From: Phymorhynchus buccinoides
Lineage: Eukaryota > Mollusca > Gastropoda > Neogastropoda > Raphitomidae
NCBI GenBank assembly: GCA_017654935.2
Contig: CM065710.1
Span: 27,052,041 to 27,116,040, forward strand
DNA length: 64,000 bases
Direction: 5' to 3'
Position 1 is the stretch's first letter. The number at the start of each line of letters is the position of its first letter. Shown here piece after piece: positions 1 to 11,118 of the stretch. Below the pieces are notes generated by a model. The model worked only from the letters and a program-made list of their open reading frames with translations, was not told where the DNA came from and ran no database searches. Made by a program: the position numbers and the translations under genes.

Positions 1-657
1 ATTCTTACAAAGAAGGGCAATGTCTCGGAGAGGTAGGTCTTATGTGGGAGGGAGTCTTATAATGGAGGGGTCTTATAAGGGAGGTAATTTTAATACTTAC
101 AAAGAAGAGCAATGTCTCAGAGAACTAGGTCTTATATGGGAGGGAGTCTTATAATAGGAGGGGACTCTTATAAGGGAGGTAATTTTAATACCTTACAAAG
201 AAGGACAATACCTCTCAGAGAACTAGGTCTTATATGGGAGGGAGTCTTATAATGGAGGGGTCTTATAAGGGAGGTAATTTTAATTCTTAATTACAAAAGA
301 ATGGCAATGTCTTCAGGAGAAGTAGGTCTTATATGGGAGGGAGTCTTATAATGGGGGGTCTTATAAGGGAGGTAATTTTAATACTTACAAAGAAGGGCAA
401 TGTCTCAGGAGAAGTAGGTCTTATATGGGAGGGAGTCTTATAATGGAGGGGTCTTATATGGGAGATAATTTTAATACTTACAAAGGCCAATGTCTCAGAG
501 AAGTAGGTCTATATGTGGGAGTGAGTCTTATAATGGGAGGAGGTCTTATAAGGGAGGTAATTTTAATTATTACAAAGAAGGACAATGTTTCGGAGATGTA
601 GGTCTTATATGGGAGGGAGTCTTATAATGGGAGGTTCTTATGCGGGAGGTTCCACTG
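1..657 (+). repeat. Satellite made from the inside of a TA-target MITE
   Basis: About seven tandem units of 90-99 bp, marked by GAGTCTTATAAT at about 52, 144, 242, 341, 433, 523 and 617. The unit matches the right half of the MITE at 4727-4951 (TACTTACAAAGAAGGGCAAT, then TAGGTCTTAT). The array ends in that MITE's terminal repeat (GGAGGTTCCACTG, followed by TA at 658-659). So an internal segment was amplified while the outer right end was kept. The left end lies outside the window. Confidence 0.85.
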
Positions 658-769
658 TATTAAACAAAGACGAGGGAACGTACTGCACTGTCCCCAGTCA
701 CAGAGAAGGCCTTGTAGACAGTCCTGCGTGAACTTACAGTCTTCCAGAATCTCAGATTCTGAAAGGAAA

Positions 770-896
770 TACATACACGCACAGACACACGCGTGTGCGC
801 GCGCGCACACACACACACGCACAAAACACACACGCGTGCGCGCACACACACACACATATATACATTATACACACACACGAGCGCAGCACAAACACG
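770..896. repeat. (AC)n tract with (GC) runs
   Basis: Alternating purine-pyrimidine tract, ACAC with CGCGCG cores, the sequence type able to adopt Z-DNA. No gene is visible. The ORFs here encode only Cys-Val or His-Thr repeats. Confidence 0.9.
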
Positions 897-968
897 CAAT
901 TAGAGAAATGGACCAAAACATTCTGAGTATAGGTTGAATTGTTCAGTTTCCCATGTGTTGAACATGAA

Positions 969-1735
<767 letters not shown>

Positions 1736-2343
1736 TCAAAATGAAGGCGGAGTTTTTGGTGGTGGTGGGGTTGCATGATGAGTGAGCAAGATAGTGGAGA
1801 GCGGATGAATGATTGGGTGTGGTGTGAGAGCTACATAGTCTATTTCAAATAGTATTTGTTGTTAATGTAAAATTGTTTCAGACTTTTATTGAATATTTGT
1901 TATTTTTACACGGTGGAAGACAAGTTTCCATGTGCGTTGTAGTACAATGCCAATGAAAGAAATAAAGAAACTTTTGACATAAACTTACACGGGTGCTACT
2001 CCCCAAAATGAAAAAAAAATGAAAGGCAGGGGTCCAGGGACCCATGGCCCCGCAGGGTACAGGGGCAGAGCCCCGTCGGACGATTCAGGGGGGCAACTTA
2101 AGAGAGAGATATAACGAGACAGACAGACACTTAAAATGATAGACAGAGACAGTTTGAGCCTGATAAGCCTTGTCAAATTGTTACATTGCCTTTGTAAACT
2201 TCCAAGATAGAACAACCAGACTAAGTTCAAAACGCCCCAAATCGCTTGTGGTCAAATTTTTGTTTTGTTGGATGAATTACAAAAAAAACCTGAAGTTCAG
2301 TTTCTGGTAAAATTAAAAATACTGAAATCATAGTATTTGCCAA
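1736..2343. other. Gene-free stretch with dispersed-repeat pieces
   Basis: No exon is recognised. The part near 2010-2100 (GGGGTCCAGGGACCC and GGGGCAACTT) resembles pieces near 22800-22870 and 38520-38600, so it is probably a dispersed repeat. An AT-rich piece ending in AATAAAG near 1960 could be a retroelement 3' end. Confidence 0.5.
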
Positions 2344-2395
2344 GTGTCTGTGTGTGTGTGTGTGTGTGTGTTGGGTGTGTGTGTGTCTGAAACAC

Positions 2396-2816
2396 GAAAC
2401 GGTCCTTATAACTCCGCCGTTTTTCCACCGAATCGCTTCAAATTTGCTGTGAGCCCTAACGGGGCGATGGCAACGGCAACCGAGGCGGCCGTGTCATTTG
2501 CGCGGTTTCGCAAATGCGCGAAACGCGCATCCGCCGGCCTCTCGGCGCCCGTATCTCCGGTGTTTCTGGGCCGATTGCCTTCGAATTTGGCAGGAAGATC
2601 ACCGGGGACGGTGACTATCCGTGTACCAAACCGGAAGCGAATCGGTTCAGAAATGCGCGCGCTATACGACTCCGCCGTTTCTTAACCGAATCGCTTCAAG
2701 TTTGACTGTGTACTCGGCGTTACCAGTACTTGGCGTTACCGTTACTAGGCGTTACCGTTACTAGGCGTTACCGTTTACTGGGCTTTACTGGGACCCAGCG
2801 TTGCGCTAGTCAGTGT
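2396..2816 (+). repeat. GC-rich dispersed repeat, copy 1
   Basis: Begins after a (GT)n tract at 2350-2385. It has two direct copies of ACTCCGCCGTTT followed by CCGAATCGCTTCAA (about 2411 and 2670) and ends with repeats of GGCGTTACCGTTACTA. A second copy in opposite orientation lies at 62058-62440, also beside a (GT)n tract. Its GC content contrasts with the surroundings. The short ORFs inside do not match any family I recognise. Confidence 0.8.
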
Positions 2817-2968
2817 AAAAATGAAAGAGTAGCCCCCATGAACTTATGACTTATATAGAGCGAAAGTAGTAGCATTGCTTTTAGACGGAAGTATTTCACG
2901 CGAGTCAAGACTCGCATCGTCACAGTCAGATCGCATTGGGAGTATGTAGTGTGGCTGGCCTCTTTAAA

Positions 2969-3020
2969 TTAAAGACCCACCACCGTCCGTGAGTGAAAAA
3001 TCACGGGTTTAAAACGTGTT

Positions 3021-3062
<42 letters not shown>

Positions 3063-3330
3063 GTAAGAAATCTTAGTTTGACCAAGTGTGGCTCCCATAC
3101 AAACTTCCTCCTGCACGAAAACGAGACATCACTTTCAAAAGAGCAGCCTCAGTCGTATTAGAGGAAAGTCTGTGTTTGGGCCACACAAACACCTCCCCCC
3201 CCCCCCCACGTCACGTGTCACATTCCTTCTTACGCTAGGAAGATTTCTTAAAGATTTCTTACCAGCTACAAGAGGGCAAAAACACTTGAAATCCGTGATT
3301 TTGACACGTGACGTTGTGGTGGGTCTTTAA
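2969..3330. mobile_element. MITE with TTAAAGACCCACCAC ends
   Basis: Bounded by TTAAAGACCCACCAC and its reverse complement GTGGTGGGTCTTTAA (15-bp inverted ends). TTAA at both borders suggests a TTAA target. It contains a (CT)n tract at 3023-3058 and a poly-C run. It has no transposase and lies 44 bp from exon B7. Confidence 0.7.
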
Positions 3331-3374
3331 TCCTAAAAAAGAGCATTGTAATTGGTTTGTCTTAAAGAACTCAC

Positions 3375-3452
3375 TGCACGTTCCATGGGCGCACCGGGTT
3401 CCCAACCGACACATGTCTTCGTTATGGGTGCAGTTCTGATTCAGGCCCAGCT
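3375..3452 (-). CDS. Exon B7: EB-like cysteine module, intact
   Basis: A 78-nt exon with acceptor GAATGAACAG and donor GTGAGT. It is phase 1 at both ends (2 nt, 25 codons, 1 nt) and open. It encodes ELGLNQN, then CTHNEDMCRLGTRCAHGTC and a split Ser. Cysteine spacing is C-x6-C-x5-C-x4-C, the same as exon A6. Its paralogue A7 (20520) keeps the cysteine core but has lost the acceptor and the frame. Four-cysteine modules of this sort resemble EB or Dickkopf-N repeats of secreted and extracellular proteins; that family call is inferred from spacing alone. Symmetric phase-1 borders mean the exon can be added or skipped without changing frame. The gene must continue left of the window, or this is a surviving exon of a decayed copy. 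Confidence 0.7.
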
Positions 3453-3619
3453 CTGTTCATTCGATGACAATGACAATGACCATTGCTTTATTCATTGAGG
3501 CCTTTGCCCCTCATGAAGGGGGTACATGATAACAAAACTTAACAATAGTAGTACCCTGTTCATTCGATGATTCATAGAAAAGAAAAAGAAAAAGAAATGG
3601 TTGCATCTCTCGCTCTCCC

Positions 3620-3626
3620 ATTAGAT

Positions 3627-3671
<45 letters not shown>

Positions 3672-3986
3672 ATATAGGCTTGTGGAGAGAGAGAGAGGAA
3701 GTAGGTAGAGAGAGAGAGAGAGGGAGATGAGGGAGAGGGGAGAGAGAGAGAGGAGAGAGAGAAGGATGAATCCGGAGATAGAGGGGGATGGAGAGATAGG
3801 AACTGCGGAGGGGGCTGGGGAGAGAGGAGTGCGGGGAGAGAGGAGAGAGAGAGAGGTGTGGGAGAAGGAGAGAGAGAGGGGGGTTTGACGAGAGAGAGAG
3901 AGAGAGATGGAGGGGTGAGAGAGAGAGAGAGATGGAGGGTGAAAGAGATATCAGAGAGAGAGAGAGAGAGAGAGAACTTCGAGAAG

Positions 3987-4026
<40 letters not shown>

Positions 4027-4091
4027 CGAGAGAGAGAGAGAGAGAGCAAGAGAGAGAGAGAGAGAGAGAGGAGGGGATAGGGGAAGAGTGA
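3620..4091. repeat. Imperfect (GA)n tract
   Basis: Purine repeat interrupted by GGGATAG, GTAGGT and similar. On its right it abuts GAATGTTTTATTGAGGG, whose reverse complement (CCCTCAATAAAACATTC) looks like a retroelement 3' end, so in minus orientation the array reads as a (TC)n tail. Confidence 0.85.
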
Positions 4092-4477
4092 GAATACGAA
4101 TGTTTTATTGAGGGTAAAAATGATAAGCTACAATAGCTTCTTTGCACCAAGCAAGAACATTTGACATAAAACATATCATTCTGTTTGAGCGCCTTGTATA
4201 AGCTTTAGGCTTGTTGTGCTCGTTCCAATTTGTGTTGTGCTGCTTTACTATGTGTTATTTAATAAAAATTCGCTTAAACCCAAACATTCAAGTAAAAACC
4301 AAAAAAATCAAAAATGGGAATTTGAAGCAAACATGGATAATGATTAACAATGGTGAACTTGAATTGGTGGTTTAAATTGAGTACGAAAAAAAGGGAAACA
4401 ATTCTGAGACAATGACCATTTTTCAGAATAATACCACTTTTAAGGAAGAAAAAAGAAGAATATAGCATACGATGGGA

Positions 4478-4485
<8 letters not shown>

Positions 4486-4517
<32 letters not shown>

Positions 4518-4521
4518 AGAG

Positions 4522-4569
<48 letters not shown>
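4486..4569. repeat. (GA)n microsatellite
   Basis: Nearly pure GA repeat. The flanking 4092-4485 is AT-rich with no exon visible. Confidence 0.95.
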
Positions 4570-4571
<2 letters not shown>

Positions 4572-4726
4572 AACAGACTGAGACAAAGATAGGCGCTAGG
4601 CAGAGAAGACGATTGTTTTTATATTAAAAGTGTGTGTCATAGACACATACAAAGTCTGTACACGCACATTGAGACCCACACACACACATACACGCACACA
4701 ACAACAACACACAGAGAAGCATACTA

Positions 4727-4951
4727 CAGTGGAACCTCCCTTATAAGACCTTCAAAAATTGTGGGAGCAACGGCCCAGAAGATGGGACCGACCGCAAAAA
4801 AACAAATCGTCCACAATGAGGTCTTATAAGGAAAGGGTCTTATAAGGGAGGTAATGTTTAATACTTACAAAGAAGGGCAATGTCTCAGAGAAGTAGGTCT
4901 TATGTGGGAGGGAGTTTTATAATGGGAGGTCTTATAAGGGAGGTTCCACTG
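4727..4951. mobile_element. Intact 225-bp MITE with perfect 24-bp inverted ends, TA target
   Basis: Starts CAGTGGAACCTCCCTTATAA and ends with the exact reverse complement; the perfect match covers 24 bp at each end. It is flanked by TA (4725-4726 and 4952-4953). TA duplication and CAGTGG ends point to the Tc1/mariner/pogo superfamily (established for that group). It is non-autonomous. It is the source of the satellite at 1-657. It inserted 29 bp past the donor of exon B6 in transcription sense. Confidence 0.9.
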
Positions 4952-4980
4952 TAATGATGAAGTCCACACACAATACTCAC

Positions 4981-5060
4981 TGCATATGCTCCTATAACAC
5001 ACACCAAACCAGACTTGCATTGACGTTCGTTGCCCACGCAGGTTTCTCTCAGCTTCAGTT
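4981..5060 (-). pseudogene. Exon B6: EB-like module, frame disturbed
   Basis: Paralogue of exon A6 (22088-22165). Acceptor TCGTCCCAAAG and donor GTGAGT are present. The encoded part reads ELKLRET, then CVGNERQCKSGLVC. The exon is 80 nt, not the 78 nt of A6, and the segment before the donor has changed, so the last cysteine codon (TGC followed by A at the donor) falls out of frame. Splicing here would break the phase-1 chain. Either the exon is decayed, another donor is used, or the assembly has an indel. The 33-bp minisatellite begins within about 25 bp upstream of its acceptor. Confidence 0.65.
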
Positions 5061-5081
5061 CTTTGGGACGAGAAAAAACAA

Positions 5082-7303
5082 CATCAGGCAAAGTCGCATT
5101 TTAGACACCCCCAACATCAGGCAAAGTCGCATTTTAGACACCCCCAACATTAGGCAAAGTCGTGATTTAGACACCCCCAACATCAGGCAAAGTCGACCCT
5201 TACCCCCAACATCAGGCAAAGTTTTAGACACCCCCAACATCAGGCAAAGTCGCATGGTCACATTTTAGACACCCCCAACATCAGGCAAAGTCGCATTTTA
5301 GACACCCCCAACATCAGGCAAAGTCGCATTTTAGACACCCCCAACATCATGCAAAGTCGCATTTTAGACACCCCCAACATTAGGCAAAGTCGTGATTTAG
5401 ACACCCCCAACATCAGGCAAAGTCGCATTTTAGACACCCCCAACATCAGGCAAAGTCGCGATTTAGACACCCCCAACATCAGGCAAAGTCGCATTTTAGA
5501 CACCCCCAACATCAGGCATTTTAGATTTAGACACCCCCAAGTCAGGCAGTCGCTTTTTAGACACCCCCAACATCACTGGGCAAAGTCGGCATTTTAGACA
5601 CACCCCCAACATCAGGCAAAGGTCGCAAGTTTTTTAGACACCCCCAACATCACAAACCTTTTTAGACACCCCCAACATCAGGCAAAGCTTTTTAGACACC
5701 CCCAACATCAGGCCGCTTTTTAGACACCCCCAACATCATGCAAAGTTGCTTGTTAGACACCCCCAACATCAGGCAAAGTCGCATTTTAGACACCCCCAAC
5801 ATCAGGCAAAGTCACATTTTAGCAAATATCATGGCAAAGTCGCATTTTACACCCCCACCCCCAACACATCAGGCAAAGTCGACATTTTAGACACCCCCAA
5901 CATCAGGCAAAGTCGCATTTTAGACACCCCCAACATCAGGCAAAGTCGCATCTTTAGACACCCCCAACATCAGGCAAAGTCGCATTTTAGACACCCCCAA
6001 CATCAGGCAAAGTCGCGCTTTAGACACCCCCACCCAAACATAGACACCAGCAACAAAGTCAAAGCATTTTTAGACACCCCCAACATCAGGCAAAGTCGCG
6101 AGTTTTAGACACCCCCAACATCAGGCAAAGTCGCGATTTAGACACCCCCAACATCAGGCAAAGTCGCTTTTTAGACACCCCCAACATCAGGCAAAGTCAC
6201 TTTTTAGACACCCCCAACATCAGGCAAAGTCGCTTTTTCGACACCCCCAACATCAGGCAAAGTCGCGATTTAGACACCCCCAACATCAGGCAAAGTCACT
6301 CTTTTAGACACCCCCAACATCAGGCAAAGTCGCATTTTAGACACCCCCAACATCATGCAAAGTCGCGATTTAGACACCCCCAACATCAGGCAAAGTCGCA
6401 TTTTAGACACCCCCAACATCAGGCAAAGTCGCATTTTAGACACCCCCAACATCAGGCAAAGTCGCTATTTAGACACCCCCAACATCAGGCAAAGTCGCTT
6501 TTTAGACACCCCCAACATCAGGCAAAGTCACATTTTCGACACCCCCAACATCAGGCAAAGTCGCGATTTAGACACCCCCAACATCAGGCAAAGTCGCGAT
6601 TTAGACACCCCCAACATCAGGCAAAGTCGCTTTTTAGACACCCCCAACATCAGGCAAAGTCGCGATATTTAGACACCCCCAACATCAGGCAAAGTCGCGA
6701 AATTTTTAGACACCCCCAACATCAGGCAAAGTCGCGAGTTTAGACACCCCCAACATCAGGCAAAGTCGCATTTTAGACACACCCCATACATCAGGCAAAA
6801 AAGTCGCGATTTAGACACCCCCAACGTCATCAGAGTCGCGATTTAGACTCACCCATCCTCAGGCAAAGTCGCGATTTAGACACCCCCAACATTAGGCAAA
6901 GTCGAAATTTAGACACCCCCAACATCAGGCAAAGTCGCATTTTAGACACCCCCAACATCAGGCAAAGTCGCGATTTAGACACCCCCAACATCAGGCAAAG
7001 TCGCATTTTAGACACCCAACATCAGGCAAAGTCGCATTTTAGACACCCCCAACATCAGGCAAAGTCGCATTTTAGACACCCCCAACATCAGGCAAAGTCA
7101 CATTTTAGACACCCAACATCAGGCAAAGTCGCATTTTAGACACCCCCAACATCAGGCAAAGTCGCATTTTAGACACCCAACATCAGGCAAAGTCGCATTT
7201 TAGACACCCAACATCAGGCAAAGTCGCATTTTAGACACCCAACATCAGGCAAAGTCGCATTTTAGACACCCCCAACATCAGGCAAAGTCGCATTTTAGAC
7301 ACT
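5082..7303. repeat. 33-bp minisatellite, about 65 copies
   Basis: The unit contains GACACCCCCAACATCAGG followed by CAAAGTCGCATTTTA. Being 33 bp, a perfect unit stays in frame and yields an 11-residue repeat (ILDTPNIRQSR on plus, MRLCLMLGVSK on minus). Frequent indels break both frames, so it is not a gene. There are no unique spacers, so it is not CRISPR. The last third has a shorter variant (ACACCCAACATC). It abuts the acceptor side of exon B6. Confidence 0.95.
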
Positions 7304-7509
7304 TTTCAGGCTTACGACCCTCAATCTCAAGTCTGCTTCTTTTCCAGATTTTAGCACTCACTCTAGCTGATCTTATTCCCTTTCCTGAGATTTGGCAAAA
7401 ACGTTGCTTCTCAGTTCAATTTTTGTTTGTTTTAAAGGTATTGGTTGGTGGACAACACCAACAGCTCCCACCACAGCTAGCCAGTTGAAAAAGACAAGCA
7501 GTAGCTTAA

Positions 7510-7756
7510 CCCTTTCACCCGCCAGCCATTTTTCAGCCAAATATTTCCATTAAATTTTACCTGGGTGAAGAACAAAAACCATCTGCAGTATTGGGATTCT
7601 TCTGTGACACATATGAAATAAGGTCTACCACTACTTCCCAAAACTAAGACAATAGGGTCTTTTTGCGTAATAACATAAGTAACCCAAAACAATTTGATGG
7701 CATTGGTGTTTTAATCCCTGTGTGTGGCCTAAATGCGACTTTGGCAGGTGAAAGGG
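7510..7756. mobile_element. piggyBac-type MITE
   Basis: TTAA at 7506-7509 and 7757-7760. Ends are CCCTTTCACCCGCCA and GGCAGGTGAAAGGG. CCCTTT termini with TTAA target duplication are the piggyBac hallmark. It is 247 bp with no transposase. Relatives are at 22927, 23509, 52612, 52656 and 57156. Confidence 0.85.
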
Positions 7757-7794
7757 TTAATGGTTGAACCTTAGGACGCTGATTTTACCCGCCA

Positions 7795-8030
7795 TGGGAC
7801 AGTACAACCGTAGGGTCTTTGCGCATGATATTCTTAGTTGGGGGTAGTGAGAGAGAGAGAGGGAGATGAGTCCCCCCCTCTCTCTCGTCTCGCTCTCTCT
7901 CTCTTTTAAACTCTCCTCTCTTCTAAAAAAAAAACAAAATCTCTCTCTTCTCAAACTAATCATCTCAAACCCTCGACTACCCCAACTAAAAATATCACGC
8001 GCTAGGCCCCATCTGGTTTGACTGCCCCCC
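7795..8030. mobile_element. Decayed relative of the foldback element at 60909-61113
   Basis: Shares TTAGTTGGGG followed by a (GA) run, and ATATCACGCG with GACTGCCC on the right, in the same order as the intact copy. The terminal repeats have diverged. Confidence 0.45.
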
Positions 8031-8175
8031 TTGCGATGAAATGTGCATCCTAAGCTTCTGCATTGCCGAAGAAATACCTAAAGTATTGGTGGTGGTTTTT
8101 TTCATTTATTCAATTTTATATTCAAACTGACTGTGAGTCAAGTAAACAAAATATTTGTGATGAGTAGTACTCCAC

Positions 8176-8259
8176 TGCACACGTTGTTCTCACAAAGCGC
8201 CCCGCTGTTACAGCTCGTTTCTGATCTGCTGTCGTCACACCGCGTCCCTACTTTCTGTC
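8176..8259 (-). CDS. Exon B5: EB-like module, donor weakened
   Basis: An 84-nt exon, phase 1 at both ends, with acceptor TTTTTGTCTTTCCTTAG. It encodes GQKVGTRCDDSRSE followed by TSCNSGALCENNVC. It is nearly identical to A5 (22660-22743), including flanking intron bases such as GTACTACTCAT. An extra G makes the donor GTGGAG instead of A5's GTGAGT, which should weaken it. Spacing is C-x8-C-x5-C-x4-C. The open frame suggests recent duplication. Whether it is still spliced cannot be told from sequence. Confidence 0.7.
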
Positions 8260-8317
8260 CTAAGGAAAGACAAAAACGAAACAAAAAAAAACAGAGTGTG
8301 ATGTTATTATCAATTAA

Positions 8318-8512
8318 ATGGTGGCAGGCAGGTGTTGTACAGTGGCAGCGGTGGGTAGCGCGCCTCGCCTTTGTGTTCAAGTAACCCAGTTTCGAAGCGC
8401 TTGGTACGGGGGATTTTTTTTCCTCTCCTTTGCACCGGCATTTAATGGTCTGAACGTGGAGTCTTTCGTGGTGGCAACCCGAAAAGTTGTCATTTGGTCA
8501 AAAATTTAACAC
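8318..8512 (+). mobile_element. tRNA-derived SINE, diverged copy
   Basis: A-box-like GTGGCAGCGGTGGGTAGCG and degenerate B box CAGTTTCGAAGCG, then the SINE body (GAACGTGGAGTCTTTCG, then GTGGCAACCCGAAAAG). The body is the reverse complement of sequence in the minus-strand SINE at 52155-52565. Confidence 0.75.
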
Positions 8513-8629
8513 CCACCCACCCTCACCCTTCCTTCCTCATCAATCACAAAAAAATTGTTACACTTATAGAGGGTAAATTGGAATAAGTAATTACATGCTT
8601 TTTGCTCCAGAACTCTGGAAAAAAATGGA

Positions 8630-9037
8630 GAGAGAGGCGAGAGAGAGAGGAGAGAGAGCAGAGAGAGGAAAGAGAGAGGAGAGAGAGAGAGAGGGGGGGG
8701 TGGGCAGGAAAGAGAGATGAGATGAGAGATGAGAGAGAGCAGGACAGAGACGGAGGAGAGGCACACAAACAGCGTGAGAGAGGAGAGGAGAGAGAAAGAG
8801 ACAGACAGACCAGAGACAGAGACGGGGGAAGAGACAGAGAGAAACAGAGATGGAGAGAGAAGTAAACAGAGAGAGAGAGAGAGAAGCTGGGAGATTGCCA
8901 GAGAGGAGAGATGAGAGAGGAGAGAGGTAACAGAGAGAGAGAGAGAGCGAGAGAGGAGAGAGAGAGGAGAGAGGACGAGAGAGAGAAGGAGAGGAGTGAC
9001 AGAGACACACAGAAAGAGAGAGAGAGATACGGGGAGA

Positions 9038-9071
<34 letters not shown>

Positions 9072-9870
9072 AGGAGACAGACAGAGACAGAGACAGACAG
9101 AAACGGAGAGCGACACACAAACAGAGAGGGAGAGACAGAGACAGACAAACCGAGAGAAAAGAAACAGAGAGAGGAAGGAGAGAGAGAGAGAGAGAGAGAG
9201 AATAGAGCGAGAGAGAGAGAGACAGACAGACAGACAGAAAGAGATGAGAAGAAGACGGAGAGACAGAGAGAGAGAGAGAGATCAGAGAGAGATGGAGAGA
9301 GAGAGGAGAGAAGAGAGGAAGACAGATGAACGGCGAGAGAGAACACAAAACAAGAGAGGGAGAGACAGAGAGGCGGAGAGAGACATACAAACAGAGAGAG
9401 AGAGAGAAGAGAGAGAGGAGAGAGGTAGAGAGATGACAGAGAGAGAGAGAGAAAGAGACGAGAGGGGGAGAGGAGAGAGAGCTGGAGAGAGACACAGAGG
9501 AGAGAGAGCGAGAGAGAGACAGAGAAACGCCGAGAGAGGACACACAACAGAGAGGGAGAGACAGAGACGTGAGAGAAGACAGATCAACATTAACAGACCG
9601 AGAGAGAGAGAGAGAGAAAGAGAGAGAAAGAGAGAGAGAGCGGAAGAAACAGAGAGAGAGAGATGAGATAGAGAGAGATGAGAGAGAGACGTAGACGAGA
9701 GAGAGAGGAGAAGAGAGAGAAGAGAGATCTGAGAGATGGATAGAGGAGACAGAGAGAGGAGACGAGAGGAGAAAGAGAAGAGAGCGAGAGAGAGAGAGAG
9801 AGAGCAAAAACAAGAGAGAGACGCAGAAAGAAAGAGAGGGGGGGGGGAGCCAGGGGGAGAGGAGACACAG
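8630..9870. repeat. 1.2-kb imperfect (GA)n tract
   Basis: GA repeats with GACA and AACAG interruptions. In minus sense it is a (TC)n tract starting a few bases after the donor of relic B4. The homologous exon A4 has the same arrangement (25235-25785), so the tract type was in place before the duplication. Confidence 0.9.
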
Positions 9871-9884
9871 ACAGAGAGACTCAC

Positions 9885-10025
9885 TGCAGGTTGAGGGAGA
9901 GTCTTCTTCATACAGCTAATGATTCACCCCACAAAACACACGGGCCACGCTTTATGCCACGTGCCGACCTAACAATTGACGTTGGCCCTTGACAGGCACC
10001 CCCGATACGGTTTTTCCGAGGGGGT
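9885..10025 (-). pseudogene. Relic exon B4 (A4 type)
   Basis: Homologous to A4 (25790-25960): shares GGGGGTGCCTG, AATTG, GTCGGCAC and the end ACCTGCA followed by GTGAGTCTCTCTG. An acceptor (GTCACAG) and a good donor remain. Read in phase 1 it meets TAA, and the frame containing the final cysteine also has TAG. It is a dead exon unless the assembly is wrong. Confidence 0.6.
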
Positions 10026-10169
10026 CTGTGACGTCATTAGCAACAAAAACAAAACAATTATTATTGATACAATATTGTTGAGTAAGCACAGTATTAAAAA
10101 ACAAAGTCTGCTGAATTCAAAATTGAAGGGACTGAACTGTTATATTGAGATAGAACAAGTACTTTGAGT

Positions 10170-10300
10170 TAGAAACACTTTTCAACATAGAGAGATTATT
10201 ATACTGGGACCCAAAAATTATTTTGAATTATCCAGTGTTTTTGAGTTATCCGTTTTTACTTCCAGTGTTTTTGAGTTATCCGTTTTTACTTTAGTAATCC
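10170..10300. repeat. Dispersed repeat pair with 11838-11942
   Basis: Both copies contain CTTTTCAACATAGAGA, TTATTATACTGGGACCC and GTTTTTGAGTTATCCG. No coding content. Confidence 0.7.
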
Positions 10301-10400
10301 CTCTAACCCCCTCCCCCGTCGTAATTATGTCTGCATTAGAAATGTTCACTGAGTAGCAACATTCTGTCAATTAAAAGGATTTGGGTTCAGAATGAGGTTA

Positions 10401-10583
10401 CAGTGGAACCTCCCTAAATATAAGACCTTCAAAAATCATCCAAAACTGAGGGGCTTATAAGGGAGGGTCTTATAAGGGAGGTAAATTTTAATACTTCACA
10501 AAGAAAGGCAATGTCTCAGAGAACCAGGTCTTATGCTGGGAGGGAGTCTTGCAAATGGGAGGTCTCAAAGGGAGGTTCGACTA
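10401..10583. mobile_element. Second copy of the CAGTGG / TA-target MITE
   Basis: Left end CAGTGGAACCTCCCT after TA. The right end GGGAGGTTCGACTA is mutated. The internal sequence matches 4727-4951. About 183 bp, with internal deletion. Confidence 0.8.
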
Positions 10584-10608
10584 TACAGTACAAAAAAAAA
10601 ATCGCTTT

Positions 10609-11118
10609 CACCCTTTCGCCGCCAATTGTCTCACATTTATGCACCGCAAGCCTATCGTTTAACCACCCAATGCCATGTCATATGTTCCCATATGTGCCTA
10701 CCAGGGTCGACGAGGACGTAAAAAACAACTTTTCAGTCAACACCCATGTCACTAAAAGCCACCAAATCAGGGTCGGGTATTCGGACACGTTGAGATAGCA
10801 ATGAGACTTAGCATGGTGCTAACTTAGAAAGCTCTTCCAATGTCCTATAGGATTTTAATAGGACTTTTGGAAGAGCTTCTAAAATTAGCATCATGCTAAG
10901 TCTCATGCTATCTCTAACGTGAATACTAGGCGACCAGTCCTGTATATCCGAGAAGAATAACAATTGTTCTTAATTGTGGGAGGTAAGGCTATAGGTTTAA
11001 TGTGTATACATGTCACAGAAAAACACACCAATATTGAAGATAGTTGATTTCCTCTATCCAGTTAAGTTTAATGGTATATTTTTGGGGGGGTTGAAAAATG
11101 GCTGGAAATTATGAAAGG
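10609..11118. mobile_element. Decayed piggyBac-type MITE carrying a nested foldback element
   Basis: The left end CACCCTTTCGCCGCCA and right end TGGCTGGAAATTATGAAAGG are degenerate forms of the family ends. The foldback element at 10764-10927 sits inside it, as in the copy at 22927-23321. Confidence 0.6.
10764..10927. mobile_element. Foldback (palindromic) element, copy 1
   Basis: Arms contain TTGAGATAGC, GAGACTTAGCAT and AGCTCTTCCAA, mirrored around TAGGATTTTAATAGG. Outer borders read GGGTCGGGTATTC and GTGAATACTAGG. Other copies are at 17327 and 22999. Confidence 0.85.

Noticed and set aside
5082..7303. CRISPR array
   Set aside because: Direct repeats of 33 bp with no spacers, in a eukaryotic context; it is a minisatellite.
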